Shown one piece after another: positions 9,522-17,737 of a stretch of 64,000 bases of DNA (position 1 is its first letter; each line of letters opens with the position of its first letter). The notes beneath the pieces were generated by a model, which saw only the letters and a program-made list of their open reading frames with translations, was not told the origin of the DNA and did no database searches. The translations under genes were made by a program, and so were the position numbers. Origin of the DNA: Rhizobium anhuiense (GTDB lineage: Bacteria; Pseudomonadota; Alphaproteobacteria; Rhizobiales; Rhizobiaceae); the NCBI RefSeq assembly GCF_003985145.1, contig NZ_ML133526.1, positions 62,001-126,000 of the forward strand, in the 5' to 3' direction.

Positions 9522-10048
9522 GCCGCAGGAAATTCTTTGCATCGCCGCGCCGCCTGCTCGCCGATCGAGACGGCGTGGCTGCGATCGAATTTGCGATCCT
9601 GGCTCTGCCGCTCTTCATCATGATATTCGGCATTATCGAAGTGTCGCTGATGTTTTTCGTCAACTCTTCCCTGGATGCTTCGGTGCACAAGATCTCCCGG
9701 ATGATCCGCACCGGCGAGGTCGCGTCCTCCAATATGACTTTGGCCGATTTCAAGGCCAAAATTTGCAGCGACATGCTTCTCTCGTTCAATTGTTCCAGCG
9801 ATCTCCTGGTCAAGGTGAACGTGCTCTCCGACATCTCGTCCGCCGCCAGCGCCGACCCCATCGACGACAGCGGCAATCTCACCGTCACCGAGAGCTTTGA
9901 TGTCGGCAAGGGCAGCGACTACATCCTGGTTCAGACGTTCCTGCCCTGGACGGCCGTCGTCAATTTCTTCAGCCTGTCGAGCGCCAAGCTTTCCGATGGC
10001 CGCTACCTGCTCGGCTCTGCCGTTCTGTTCCGCAACGAGCCTTTCTGA
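9518..10048 (+). CDS. TadE-like pseudopilin
   Basis: 176 residues. The N terminus has the TadE signature: a basic head, then DRDGVAAIEFAILALPLFIM, where the Glu in A-I-E-F is the conserved pilin-like glutamate and the Ala-Leu-Pro-Leu segment enters the membrane. The remaining ~130 residues should be periplasmic. It is translationally coupled to tadG by a 4-base overlap and followed two bases later by another TadE-like gene. Minor pseudopilins of this type are processed by prepilin peptidases in Tad systems. Confidence 0.87.
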   Translation: MSRRKFFASPRRLLADRDGVAAIEFAILALPLFIMIFGIIEVSLMFFVNSSLDASVHKISRMIRTGEVASSNMTLADFKAKICSDMLLSFNCSSDLLVKVNVLSDISSAASADPIDDSGNLTVTESFDVGKGSDYILVQTFLPWTAVVNFFSLSSAKLSDGRYLLGSAVLFRNEPF

Positions 10049-10050
10049 CC

Positions 10051-10629
10051 ATGAAACGGAGCCTGTCCTTTTTCCGGTGTACCCTATCCGCGATCCGCCG
10101 CCTCACGCACGACCGGTCGGCTGCCTCGGGCGTGGAATTCGCGCTCGTTCTGCCGATCCTGGTGATGCTGCTGTTCGGCACCGTCGATCTCGGCCACGCG
10201 CTCACGGTCAGCCGAAAGATCGATGAGATCGCCTCCTCCACAGGCGATATGATTTCACAGCAAAGTTCCTGGACAAAGTCCGACGTTGCCAAGCTTCTCA
10301 CCGGCGCGAGCTTCATCCTACAGCCCTATGACACGACGGGGCTGACGATCACGCTTACGGTCAACGATGTCAGCAGCAGCGGCAGCGCGACCGTCAACTG
10401 GTCCGCCGCACTCAACACCACCGCGCTCAACTCAGGCACCGCGAGCGCGATCGCGATACCTTCAGAGATACAGGAAACGGACGTGCAGGTCGTGCTGACC
10501 CGGGTGCAATACACATTGACGACACCGGTCTCGGCGTTCTTTTCGAACTTTACCGGAATGAATGGCTACAGCTTCGATCACCATTTCTTCAATCGCCCGC
10601 GGGTTACCGACAAGATCACCTATAATTGA
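10051..10629 (+). CDS. TadE/TadF-like pseudopilin
   Basis: 192 residues. Its head reads DRSAASGVEFALVLPILVML, again with the conserved Glu before the hydrophobic helix, followed by FGTVDLGHALTVSRKIDEIA, a typical TadE pattern. The C-terminal domain is Ser/Thr-rich and presumably periplasmic. The gene begins two bases after the previous stop, so the three Tad-like genes form one transcription unit. TadE and TadF cannot be told apart reliably by eye. Confidence 0.85.
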   Translation: MKRSLSFFRCTLSAIRRLTHDRSAASGVEFALVLPILVMLLFGTVDLGHALTVSRKIDEIASSTGDMISQQSSWTKSDVAKLLTGASFILQPYDTTGLTITLTVNDVSSSGSATVNWSAALNTTALNSGTASAIAIPSEIQETDVQVVLTRVQYTLTTPVSAFFSNFTGMNGYSFDHHFFNRPRVTDKITYN

Positions 10630-10740
10630 GCCGTAAGGTCTGCCGCAATCGGCTGGGAGGTCCGCCGGATTGTCAACCAATAAGCCATGACAACGGCGAT
10701 TGCGGACGATATGGAAGGTCCTTCAACAAGGGGCGACATC

Positions 10741-11259
10741 ATGGCAAGACGAGTTTTCGGCGGCATAGGGCGGCTGCCGGTTATCGTCCCGATTGCCCTG
10801 GTGGTGATTTTGTATTCGAATGGCACTGGCGGGGCAGCACCGACCGATCTTCATTGGTCCCAGGATCCAGGCACTCATTGCAAATTCGTCGCGCCAGCGT
10901 CCTTGACCAGCGGCCCCACCTTCTGGATCGGCTCCTGTATCGACGGCAAGGCGTCCGGAGAAGGGATGCTGCGTCGCCGGGATGGCGGCCAGGCCGGGCC
11001 TGCCTTCTTCGGCCGGATGAAGGAGGGGATTCCTGAGATCGGTGTCATCGATCTGGCCGAGGGATACAGAGCCGGCAGTTTCCGCGACGGCGATATCGGC
11101 GGGCAAGCTGAGCCTGAGCCGCAGAATCGGATAGATGCCTTTCGTATTGCGGCCGAGGCCGCGCGGTCGGTCAGCGCCCATTATGCCGCCGAGAACAATG
11201 CGGGATCTGCCCACATTTATGAAGAGCTTGCCAAGACACTGGAACAGCAGACGGATTGA
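10741..11259 (+). CDS. Hypothetical exported protein, weak MORN-like repeats
   Basis: 172 residues with an N-terminal hydrophobic segment (LPVIVPIALVVILYSNGTGG) that looks like a signal peptide or anchor. The central region (GKASGEGMLRRRDGG, then AFFGRMKEGIPEIGVIDL and GYRAGSFRDGDIGG) loosely has the G-x-G and F-x-G-x-x-x-G rhythm of MORN repeats. Two cysteines (HCKFV and GSCIDG) may pair. The chosen ATG has AAGGGG seven bases upstream; an earlier in-frame ATG at 10687 has no ribosome site. It is coupled to a Tat-signal open frame starting three bases after its stop. I cannot assign a function. Confidence 0.55.
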   Translation: MARRVFGGIGRLPVIVPIALVVILYSNGTGGAAPTDLHWSQDPGTHCKFVAPASLTSGPTFWIGSCIDGKASGEGMLRRRDGGQAGPAFFGRMKEGIPEIGVIDLAEGYRAGSFRDGDIGGQAEPEPQNRIDAFRIAAEAARSVSAHYAAENNAGSAHIYEELAKTLEQQTD

Positions 11260-11261
11260 GC

Positions 11262-11465
11262 ATGAGCGAGAGGCTGCAACGGCGATCCTTTCTGGCGGGC
11301 CTATGGGCAGGACTGTCGGCCATGTCTAGCGCCAGCACGCCCGCGGCGGCGGCGAACCAACCGCCGCAGAGCGCCGAAGGCCACCAGGGCAGGACTGGCA
11401 TCCACCCCTGGCTCGGTGTCGGCGCACTCGGCCGTCCTTTCACGCCACGGCTTGCGCGCCGGTGA
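11262..11465 (+). pseudogene. Tat-signal stub, probably the 5' remnant of a secreted-protein gene
   Basis: 67 codons. The first 34 residues are a textbook twin-arginine signal: LQRRSFLAGLWAGLSAM, then SSASTPAAAA. After the likely cleavage site only about 30 unremarkable residues follow (ending RPFTPRLARR), and the last 26 bases overlap the 3' end of the oppositely oriented SDR gene. A Tat signal with almost no folded passenger is unusual, so I read this as a gene truncated where the catabolic operon to the right joins. Alternatively it is a very small exported protein. Its ATG lies two bases after the stop of the upstream gene. Confidence 0.45.
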
Positions 11466-12195
11466 TTTCAACCAGCGAGCCGCACATGAAGGCCGCTTCA
11501 TCCGATGCCAGGAAGGCAACGAGCGCTGCCACCTCCTCAGGCTTGCCGATGCGGCCGTAGGGGACGAGCTTGTCGAGATCGGCGATCGTCCGGCCGGCGC
11601 GCGTAACGCCGGCTTCGAGCATCGGCGTATGGATCTCGCCGGGGCAGACGGCATTGACCCGGACCTTGTCGGGCGCATAGTCGCGAGCCAGATTCTGGGT
11701 GAAGGCGGCAACCGCCGCCTTTGTCGTGTTATAGGCGATATGGTTCGGCGCGGGGTAAAGGCCCCATTGCGAGGCGGTGTTGACGATCGCGCCGCCGCCC
11801 GCCGCAATCATGTGCGGCAGGACCGCGCGGCAGAGATGGAACATCGAATCCAGGTTGACTGCGAAACTCAGCTGCCAGTCTTCATCCGAAAGCGACAGCA
11901 GGTTTCCGCGCCGGTTGATGCCGGCATTGTTGACCAGCACATCCAGCTGCCCCTTGATCGCGAAGGCTTTCTCGATCAGGTCGACGCATTCCGATTTCCG
12001 GGAGATGTCGGCCCCGATGGCGATCGCCGATCCGCCCGCCGCCTCGATGAGCGAGGCGACGTCGCCTGCAGCCTGTGCATTGGCATCGGTCACCACCACC
12101 AGGGCGCCTTCGTCGGCCAACCTCTTCGAGATGGCCGACCCTATACCGCCGCCACCGCCCGTGACCACCGCGACCTTACCCACAAATCTTTTCAT
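11440..12195 (-). CDS. SDR-family NAD(P)-dependent oxidoreductase
   Basis: 251 residues. Classical short-chain dehydrogenase: cofactor motif VVTGGGGGIGSAI near the N terminus, NNAG at about residue 88, catalytic Ser-Tyr-Lys in NTASQWG...YNTTKAA, and PGEIHTPM. The start codon has GGAGG six bases upstream. It is the last gene of the ten-gene minus-strand operon running from the binding-protein gene at 20.8 kb. The substrate is not deducible; a hydroxyl or keto group of a pathway intermediate is likely. Confidence 0.9.
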   Translation of the reverse strand: MKRFVGKVAVVTGGGGGIGSAISKRLADEGALVVVTDANAQAAGDVASLIEAAGGSAIAIGADISRKSECVDLIEKAFAIKGQLDVLVNNAGINRRGNLLSLSDEDWQLSFAVNLDSMFHLCRAVLPHMIAAGGGAIVNTASQWGLYPAPNHIAYNTTKAAVAAFTQNLARDYAPDKVRVNAVCPGEIHTPMLEAGVTRAGRTIADLDKLVPYGRIGKPEEVAALVAFLASDEAAFMCGSLVEITGAQAVA

Positions 12196-12206
12196 ATCGA
12201 ACCTCC

Positions 12207-12971
12207 CTATCTGATGTAGCTGCCGCCGTTGACGTCGAACGTCGCGCCATTGACCGAGACCTGCGAAGGGCGCAGCAGGAAGGCTACCAGCTCGGCGATC
12301 TCCGCCGTCTCGGCCATCTCGCCGATCGGGATATCGCCGACCGCCGCATCCTTGCCATGCTTCGCCACGAAATCCTCGGCCATGTCGGTGCGCACCCATC
12401 CCGGCGCGATGGAGACGGCGACGACGCCGTCGCGCCCGAAGCTACGCGCAATCGACTTTGTGAGATTGATCAGCGCCGCCTTCGTCGCCCCGTAGGGCAT
12501 GGCATCGGCCGCGTAACCGCGCTGGCCCGCCCGGCTTGCCATGTTGACGATCCGCCCTCCGCCATGTTGCCTGAAATGCACCAGAGCCTCCTTGCAGAGG
12601 TCCGCTGCCGCGAAGAAGTTCACCTGAAACTCCTTCTGCCAGGCGGCCCGCCAATCGGACGGATCGGCGTCGATCGAAATCTCGTTGCGGATACCGGCAT
12701 TGTTGACGACGGCATGGATCCGCCCCGCCGCCGCGAGCGCGTCGCGCCAGAGTGCAAAGGCGCCGTCCGGACCGGAGAGATCGGCCTGGACGATCAGGCC
12801 GTCGCCACCGAGCCTGCGATGCAGGGCTTCCGCCCCTTCCCTGTCGCGCCCGTATTGGATGACAGGCCGCGCACCTTCGGCAGACAGGCGCTCGGCGATG
12901 GCTGCGCCGATGCCGCCCGACGCCCCGGTGATGAGGACCGTCTGGCCGGCCAGTGGTGTAACGTGAGACAT
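12207..12971 (-). CDS. SDR-family NAD(P)-dependent oxidoreductase
   Basis: 254 residues, classical SDR: VLITGASGGIGAAI at the N terminus, VNNAG, catalytic Ser-Tyr-Lys in NMASRAG...MPYGATKAAL, and a FabG-like C terminus (VNGATFDVNGGSYIR). It sits 11 bases upstream of a second SDR in the same operon, so the two may act on successive or stereoisomeric substrates. Sequence resemblance to FabG-type ketoreductases is general and does not fix a substrate. Confidence 0.9.
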   Translation of the reverse strand: MSHVTPLAGQTVLITGASGGIGAAIAERLSAEGARPVIQYGRDREGAEALHRRLGGDGLIVQADLSGPDGAFALWRDALAAAGRIHAVVNNAGIRNEISIDADPSDWRAAWQKEFQVNFFAAADLCKEALVHFRQHGGGRIVNMASRAGQRGYAADAMPYGATKAALINLTKSIARSFGRDGVVAVSIAPGWVRTDMAEDFVAKHGKDAAVGDIPIGEMAETAEIAELVAFLLRPSQVSVNGATFDVNGGSYIR

Positions 12972-12980
12972 CTTTGGCTC

Positions 12981-14015
12981 CTAACCGAGCAGGCCGACCT
13001 GGGGACCCCAGGTGTCGGACAGGGCAAATCCTGCTGCGAAGGGATCGTCGTCGGAGATACGCAACTGCTCCCGGCCATAGACGTAGGCCCGGCCGGTTAT
13101 TCTCGGTAGAACGGCGCGGCGGCCGCCCACCTCGGTCTCGCCGATCGCCTCCGCGAGAAACTCACCGCCGATGATCGACCGGGACGTCCTGCGGTCGCCG
13201 ACGGCGACCTCGCCGCGCGCATGCAGCACGGCAAGATTCGCCGAGCTGCCGGTCCCGCACGGCGAACGATCGACGCGGCCGGGCCGCAGCGTCGTGCAGG
13301 TCCGCACCGCGCCGTCGGCTTCGCATCCGCGAAACATCACATAGGCGATCTCGTCGATACCGCTGAGGACAGGATGAGCGACCGAGACCTGGCCTGATAG
13401 AAGCAACTTCAGCTCGATGCCGGCTTCCGCCAGCAGCCGCGCATTGGCAGGCGCAATATCGAAGCCGAACTGCTCGACATCCACCAGCGCATAGTAGACG
13501 CCGCCGAAGGCGACGTCGATCTTGATGCGGCCCCATTTCGGCGTGTCCACCTCCCTGTCCAGCGCTTCGGCAAAGCTCGGCACGTTGTCGAGGCTGACGG
13601 ACAGGCAGCGGCCGTCGCGGCAGGCGGCGCGCGCGACGATGAGGCCGGCCGGCGTATCCAGGCGGACGATCGTCTCCGGTTCCGACATCGCCACCTGCCC
13701 GCTTTCGAGAAGTGCGGTGACCACGCAGATACAGTTGCTGCCGGACATGGCGTGGGCGCGATCGGCCTGGAGGACGATGAAGCCGGCGTCCGCATCGCTG
13801 CGTGTCGGCTCGACCAGCAGGTTGACCGACATGGCGACATTGGCGCGTGGCTCGAAGGTGACGAAGCGGCGCAGGCTGTCGTCGACCGTGTTGATGTGGT
13901 CCATTTTGTCGAGCATCGTGGCGCCGGGTATTTCAGGCGCTCCCGACATAATGACCTTGCCGATCTCGCCCTGGCAGTGGACCTGCAGCAGATCGAGGGT
14001 CCGGTTCCAGTTCAT
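12981..14015 (-). CDS. Proline racemase-family enzyme with Ser/Cys catalytic pair (hydroxyproline epimerase or dehydratase type)
   Basis: 344 residues, the usual length for proline racemase, 4-hydroxyproline 2-epimerase and trans-3-hydroxyproline dehydratase. The second catalytic site is intact (DRSPCGTGSSA), but the first, normally Met-Cys-Gly, reads AMSGSNCICV, placing Ser at the first catalytic position. Ser/Cys members exist in this family and differ in activity from the Cys/Cys racemases, so the name proline racemase should not be taken literally. The start overlaps the stop of the aldehyde dehydrogenase gene (ATGA). Neighbours (D-amino-acid-type FAD oxidase, DHDPS-family lyase, aldehyde dehydrogenase) match the order of steps in hydroxyproline degradation. 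Confidence 0.85.
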   Translation of the reverse strand: MNWNRTLDLLQVHCQGEIGKVIMSGAPEIPGATMLDKMDHINTVDDSLRRFVTFEPRANVAMSVNLLVEPTRSDADAGFIVLQADRAHAMSGSNCICVVTALLESGQVAMSEPETIVRLDTPAGLIVARAACRDGRCLSVSLDNVPSFAEALDREVDTPKWGRIKIDVAFGGVYYALVDVEQFGFDIAPANARLLAEAGIELKLLLSGQVSVAHPVLSGIDEIAYVMFRGCEADGAVRTCTTLRPGRVDRSPCGTGSSANLAVLHARGEVAVGDRRTSRSIIGGEFLAEAIGETEVGGRRAVLPRITGRAYVYGREQLRISDDDPFAAGFALSDTWGPQVGLLG

Positions 14016-15508
14016 TCGGCCGCCTCCGGCTTGATGTACCAGCCCCAGGAATCCTCGCTGGCGAAGCGGGTGATCTGCTTGGTCTCGAGATAGTTGTCGA
14101 GACCCCAGCGTCCGAGTTCGCGGCCGATGCCGGATTCCTTGTAGCCGCCCCAGGGCGCCTCGGTGAATGTCGGCTGCGAGCAGTTGATCCAGACGATCCC
14201 GGCGCGGAAGGCGGCCGCGACGCGCTCAGCCCGGATGTCGTCCTTCGACATGACGGCGGCCGCCAGACCGAAGCGGGAATCATTGGCGAGTTCGACCGCC
14301 TCCGCTTCTGACTTGAACGGCCGGATGCAGACGACGGGTCCGAAGATCTCTTCCACCCAAGCGGCGCTGTCGAGCGGAACGTCGGTCAGAACGGTCGGCT
14401 GGAGGTAGTAACCCTTGTCGAATCCTTCGGGGCGGACGCCGCCGCAGGCGACGGTCGCGCCGGCCCGCCGCGCCTCCTCGATCGCCGCGACGACCTGCTC
14501 GTGCTGACGCTTGGAAACCAGCGGCCCAAGCAGCACGCCCTCGTCCAGGCCATTGCCGATCTTGATCTTGTTGGTTTCCTCGACCAGACGCGCGAGCAAA
14601 CCTTCGTAGATGGTGTCCTGCACGAGGACTCTTGACGTCGCCGAGCAGACCTGACCCTGGTTCCAGAAGATGCCGAACATGATCCATTCGACGGCCTTGT
14701 CGATATCGGCGTCCTCGAAGACGACGAAGGGCGACTTGCCGCCGAGCTCCAGGCTGACGCGCTTGATATCGCGGGCGGCGGCCGCCATGATTTTCGAGCC
14801 GACCGGGCCGGAGCCGGTAAAGGCGAGTTTATCCACTTGCTTGTGATCGATGATCGCCTGGCCGGCGACCGATCCGGCGCCGGTTACGATGTTGAGGACA
14901 CCTGGAGGCAACCCGGCTTGATCGGCGACATCAGCCAGTTCGAGCGCCGTCAGCGATGTCAGTTCGGCGGGCTTCAGCACCACGGTGCAGCCGGCGGCGA
15001 GTGCGGGGGCAACCTTCCATGCCGCCATCAGCAGCGGGTAGTTCCAGGGAATGATGGCGCCGGCCACGCCGATCGGTTCGCGCACCGCCTTGGAGGTGAA
15101 GCGCTGGTCGGGAAGCGCGATCGCCTCCTCGGGATTGTTGTCGAGCTGTTCGGCCAGACCCGCATAGAAATCGAAGCAGCCGGCCGCGTCGGCGATGTCC
15201 CAGTCGGCCTCCGGAAACGGCTTGCCGTTGTCAAGAACTTCGAGGCGGGCGATCTCGGCCTGACGGGCGCGGATTCCGTTGGCAATCGCGCGAAGATATC
15301 CGGCGCGCTGGGCGCCCGTCAGCTTCGGCCAGCCGCCCTTGTCGAAGGCCCGGCGAGCCGCTTTGACGGCGAGATCGACATCTTCGGCTGTTGCGGCTCC
15401 GATCGTCTGGATCACCTCCTCCGTCGCGGGGTTGGTCACCTCGCAGGCGCCGCCCTTGACCGGCTTCACCCATTTTCCGTCGATATAGAGTTCGCTTCGC
15501 ATGTTCAC
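14012..15508 (-). CDS. NAD(P)-dependent aldehyde dehydrogenase (ALDH10/betaine-aldehyde-like)
   Basis: 498 residues. Intact ALDH fold: IIPWNYPLLMAAWKVAPALA, the cofactor region FTGSGPVGSKI, catalytic Glu in LELGGKSP and catalytic Cys in NQGQVCSATSR. The QVCSATSR surroundings resemble plant-type aminoaldehyde/betaine aldehyde dehydrogenases rather than the usual alpha-ketoglutarate-semialdehyde dehydrogenase of hydroxyproline pathways. In this operon it would oxidise the semialdehyde released after the DHDPS-family step, but an amino-aldehyde is also possible. Translationally coupled to the downstream racemase-family gene. Confidence 0.92.
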   Translation of the reverse strand: MNMRSELYIDGKWVKPVKGGACEVTNPATEEVIQTIGAATAEDVDLAVKAARRAFDKGGWPKLTGAQRAGYLRAIANGIRARQAEIARLEVLDNGKPFPEADWDIADAAGCFDFYAGLAEQLDNNPEEAIALPDQRFTSKAVREPIGVAGAIIPWNYPLLMAAWKVAPALAAGCTVVLKPAELTSLTALELADVADQAGLPPGVLNIVTGAGSVAGQAIIDHKQVDKLAFTGSGPVGSKIMAAAARDIKRVSLELGGKSPFVVFEDADIDKAVEWIMFGIFWNQGQVCSATSRVLVQDTIYEGLLARLVEETNKIKIGNGLDEGVLLGPLVSKRQHEQVVAAIEEARRAGATVACGGVRPEGFDKGYYLQPTVLTDVPLDSAAWVEEIFGPVVCIRPFKSEAEAVELANDSRFGLAAAVMSKDDIRAERVAAAFRAGIVWINCSQPTFTEAPWGGYKESGIGRELGRWGLDNYLETKQITRFASEDSWGWYIKPEAAE

Positions 15509-15536
15509 TCCCTTTCTCCTTGCGACGGCACCGCTC

Positions 15537-16787
15537 TCAGAAGCGATCGACGCGATAGGGTTGCATATCCACGGGCGGCTGAACGCCGGTGATGAGGTCG
15601 GCCATCAGACGGCCGGTCGTGGCCGCATAGGTAAGGCCGAGATGTCCGTGGCCGGTTGCGTACCAGACGTTGCGGCGCTTGGCTGATGGACCCATGACCG
15701 GAACGGTGTCAGGCAGCGCCGGGCGATGCCCCATCCACTCCGTCGCCTGCCGGACCTGCAGATCCGGCAATGCCTCCTGAGCCCGCTTCACCAGGATCTT
15801 CGCGCGCCGATAATCCGGGGACGCGTCGAGGCCGGCCATCTCGACCGTGCCGCCGACGCGGATGCCGCCCGCCGTCGGCGTGACCATGAAGGCGCGCGCC
15901 GGCCAGATGATGGAATGGCGCATCGAGATACCGGGCTCCATGATCTGCGTGTGGTAGCCGCGCTCGGTTTCGAGCGGGATATGTTCGCGCAGCAGAGCGG
16001 AAAGCCGGGCGGTGAAGGCGCCGGCAGCCAGCACGACCTTCTCGGTCGTAAGACTGCGCCCGTCCGCCAGCCGGAGAGCGGAAACACCGGCCTCGCCCTG
16101 CTCTAAGCCGGCGATCTCACCACGGACGGTCCTGCCGCCGAGCGCCTCGAACCTTTCGGCAAGGGCGGTGACAAGCCTGTAGGGGTCGATGATCGACCGG
16201 TTGTCGGGAAAGAGCACCGCGTTGCCGATCTTCGTCGTCAAAAAAGGCTCGAGCTCCCGGATGGCGTTGCCGCCGAGAATTTCATACCTGAAGCCGAACC
16301 GTTCCAGGATTTCGATATGCTCGCGATCGGCCTTGAATTCGGCCTCGTCAGTATAGAGGCTGAGGCAGCCCTCGGCAGTCAGCATGTGCGTCAGGCCGGT
16401 TTCCTTCAGCAGCGCGTCCAGATCGTCGTAGACGCGGCCGCAGAGCGCGGCGCCGGCCGCCTCCAGCGCCCTCAGCTTGGAAGGACGGCTGGCGGCCAGG
16501 AACCTGAGGAACCAGGGCACCAGCTTCGGCAGGTAGCCAGGCCGGATGCGTACCGGCCCCTCCGGATCGAGCAGCCATTTCGGCATCTGCGCCCAGATGC
16601 CGGGCCGCGAGGCCGGCATGAACTCGGTGACGGCGATACTTGCCATGTTGCCGTAGGAAGCGCCGCGGCCCGGCGCGTCGCGATCGACAAGCGTCACGGA
16701 AAGGCCGCGGCGCTGGAGTTCATAGGCGATGGTGACGCCGATAATGCCGGCGCCGACGACCACGATGGATGACACGGCGAACCTCAC
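15537..16787 (-). CDS. FAD-dependent D-amino-acid dehydrogenase/oxidase (DadA-like)
   Basis: 416 residues of the DAO superfamily. The N-terminal dinucleotide motif is VVVGAGIIGVTIAYELQRRG followed by VTLVDRDAPGRGASYGN; the C-terminal FAD contact reads ATGHGHLGLTYAATTGRLMADL. Length and ends match DadA-type D-amino-acid dehydrogenases. Within the operon it would oxidise a D-imino acid such as cis-4-hydroxy-D-proline, made by the adjacent epimerase-like enzyme, to a pyrroline for the DHDPS-family lyase. That assignment is contextual. A second DadA-like protein lies at 29.9 kb and a more distant one at 58.9 kb. Confidence 0.9.
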   Translation of the reverse strand: MRFAVSSIVVVGAGIIGVTIAYELQRRGLSVTLVDRDAPGRGASYGNMASIAVTEFMPASRPGIWAQMPKWLLDPEGPVRIRPGYLPKLVPWFLRFLAASRPSKLRALEAAGAALCGRVYDDLDALLKETGLTHMLTAEGCLSLYTDEAEFKADREHIEILERFGFRYEILGGNAIRELEPFLTTKIGNAVLFPDNRSIIDPYRLVTALAERFEALGGRTVRGEIAGLEQGEAGVSALRLADGRSLTTEKVVLAAGAFTARLSALLREHIPLETERGYHTQIMEPGISMRHSIIWPARAFMVTPTAGGIRVGGTVEMAGLDASPDYRRAKILVKRAQEALPDLQVRQATEWMGHRPALPDTVPVMGPSAKRRNVWYATGHGHLGLTYAATTGRLMADLITGVQPPVDMQPYRVDRF

Positions 16788-16829
16788 GATTTCAGTGGTC
16801 CCTGGCGCGGCTTGGCCGCTCCAGATCTG

Positions 16830-17708
16830 TTACCAATTCAGGATCGGCTGCATCGCGGCCTTGAATTCGGCCTTTTCCTCCGGTGTCAGTTCGCCGAGCG
16901 GCGCGCGGCATATACCCACGGGCAAGCCCTGAAGCTCGCAGCCATACTTGATCTTCTGCACGAACTTGCCGCTTTCGAGGATGTTCATCGCCCGGTAGAG
17001 CGTTTTCATCTGCTTGCGCGCCTTATCCAGATCGCCGGATCGGAACGTGCGGTCGAGGTCACAGCAGGCCTTGGCCATGCAGTTCGACGGTCCGCAGATC
17101 CAGCTTTCGGCGCCCCAGAACATGAAGTCGAGCGCGATATCGTCAGAGCCGCTGACAAGCTGGATCTTGCCGTCATAGCGGCTGGCGATGTCGACCGCGC
17201 GCTGCAGCACGCCCGAGCTTTCCTTGATCCCGATCACGCGCGGATTATCGGCAAATTGATCCATCAGCTCGAAACTGATGTCCGAACCATCCTTGGCCGG
17301 ATAGGAATAGAGGACGAGGCTCACATCGACGGCGCCGAGGACGGCCTCATAGTGCTTGATGAGCTCCGCTTGTGTCGGACGGGTATAAAATGGCGGCGCC
17401 AGCAGGACCGTGTCATAACCGATATCTCTCGCCATCGCCGTCTGCTCGATCACCTCGCGGGTGGCGGGCGCGTTGGTGCCGGCGATCAGAATTTCGCCCG
17501 GCCTGGCGAAATCCTTGACGAACTGCAGCACGTCGCGGCGCTCTTCCCTGGATTGGCTGAAATACTCTCCGGTCGAGCCGTTTGGAACCCAGCCGGTGAC
17601 GCCTGCCTCGCGCAGATGCGTCAGAAGCCTTTCGAACGCCTTGAAGTCGATCCTGTTGTTCGCGTCGAAGGGAGTGATGAGCGCGGGCATGACGCCGGAA
17701 AGTTTCAT
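16830..17708 (-). CDS. Dihydrodipicolinate synthase-family lyase/deaminase
   Basis: 292 residues, a class I TIM-barrel aldolase of the DapA/NanA family. It has the signature VPNGSTGEYFSQSREER, the tyrosine region LYSYPAKDG and the Schiff-base lysine in VIGIKESSG. In hydroxyproline pathways a member of this family deaminates pyrroline-4-hydroxy-2-carboxylate to alpha-ketoglutarate semialdehyde, which fits the neighbours, but the family also includes keto-deoxy-sugar aldolases. The ATG has AGGAG seven bases upstream. The frame is open far upstream, but that extension only reads the adjacent permease gene in the wrong frame. Confidence 0.9.
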   Translation of the reverse strand: MKLSGVMPALITPFDANNRIDFKAFERLLTHLREAGVTGWVPNGSTGEYFSQSREERRDVLQFVKDFARPGEILIAGTNAPATREVIEQTAMARDIGYDTVLLAPPFYTRPTQAELIKHYEAVLGAVDVSLVLYSYPAKDGSDISFELMDQFADNPRVIGIKESSGVLQRAVDIASRYDGKIQLVSGSDDIALDFMFWGAESWICGPSNCMAKACCDLDRTFRSGDLDKARKQMKTLYRAMNILESGKFVQKIKYGCELQGLPVGICRAPLGELTPEEKAEFKAAMQPILNW

Positions 17709-17737
17709 GGGATTTCTCCTGTCCTGGGAAAGACTGA

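Noticed and set aside
12981..14015. Naming the enzyme proline racemase
   Set aside because: The first catalytic Cys is Ser, so racemase activity on proline should not be assumed.
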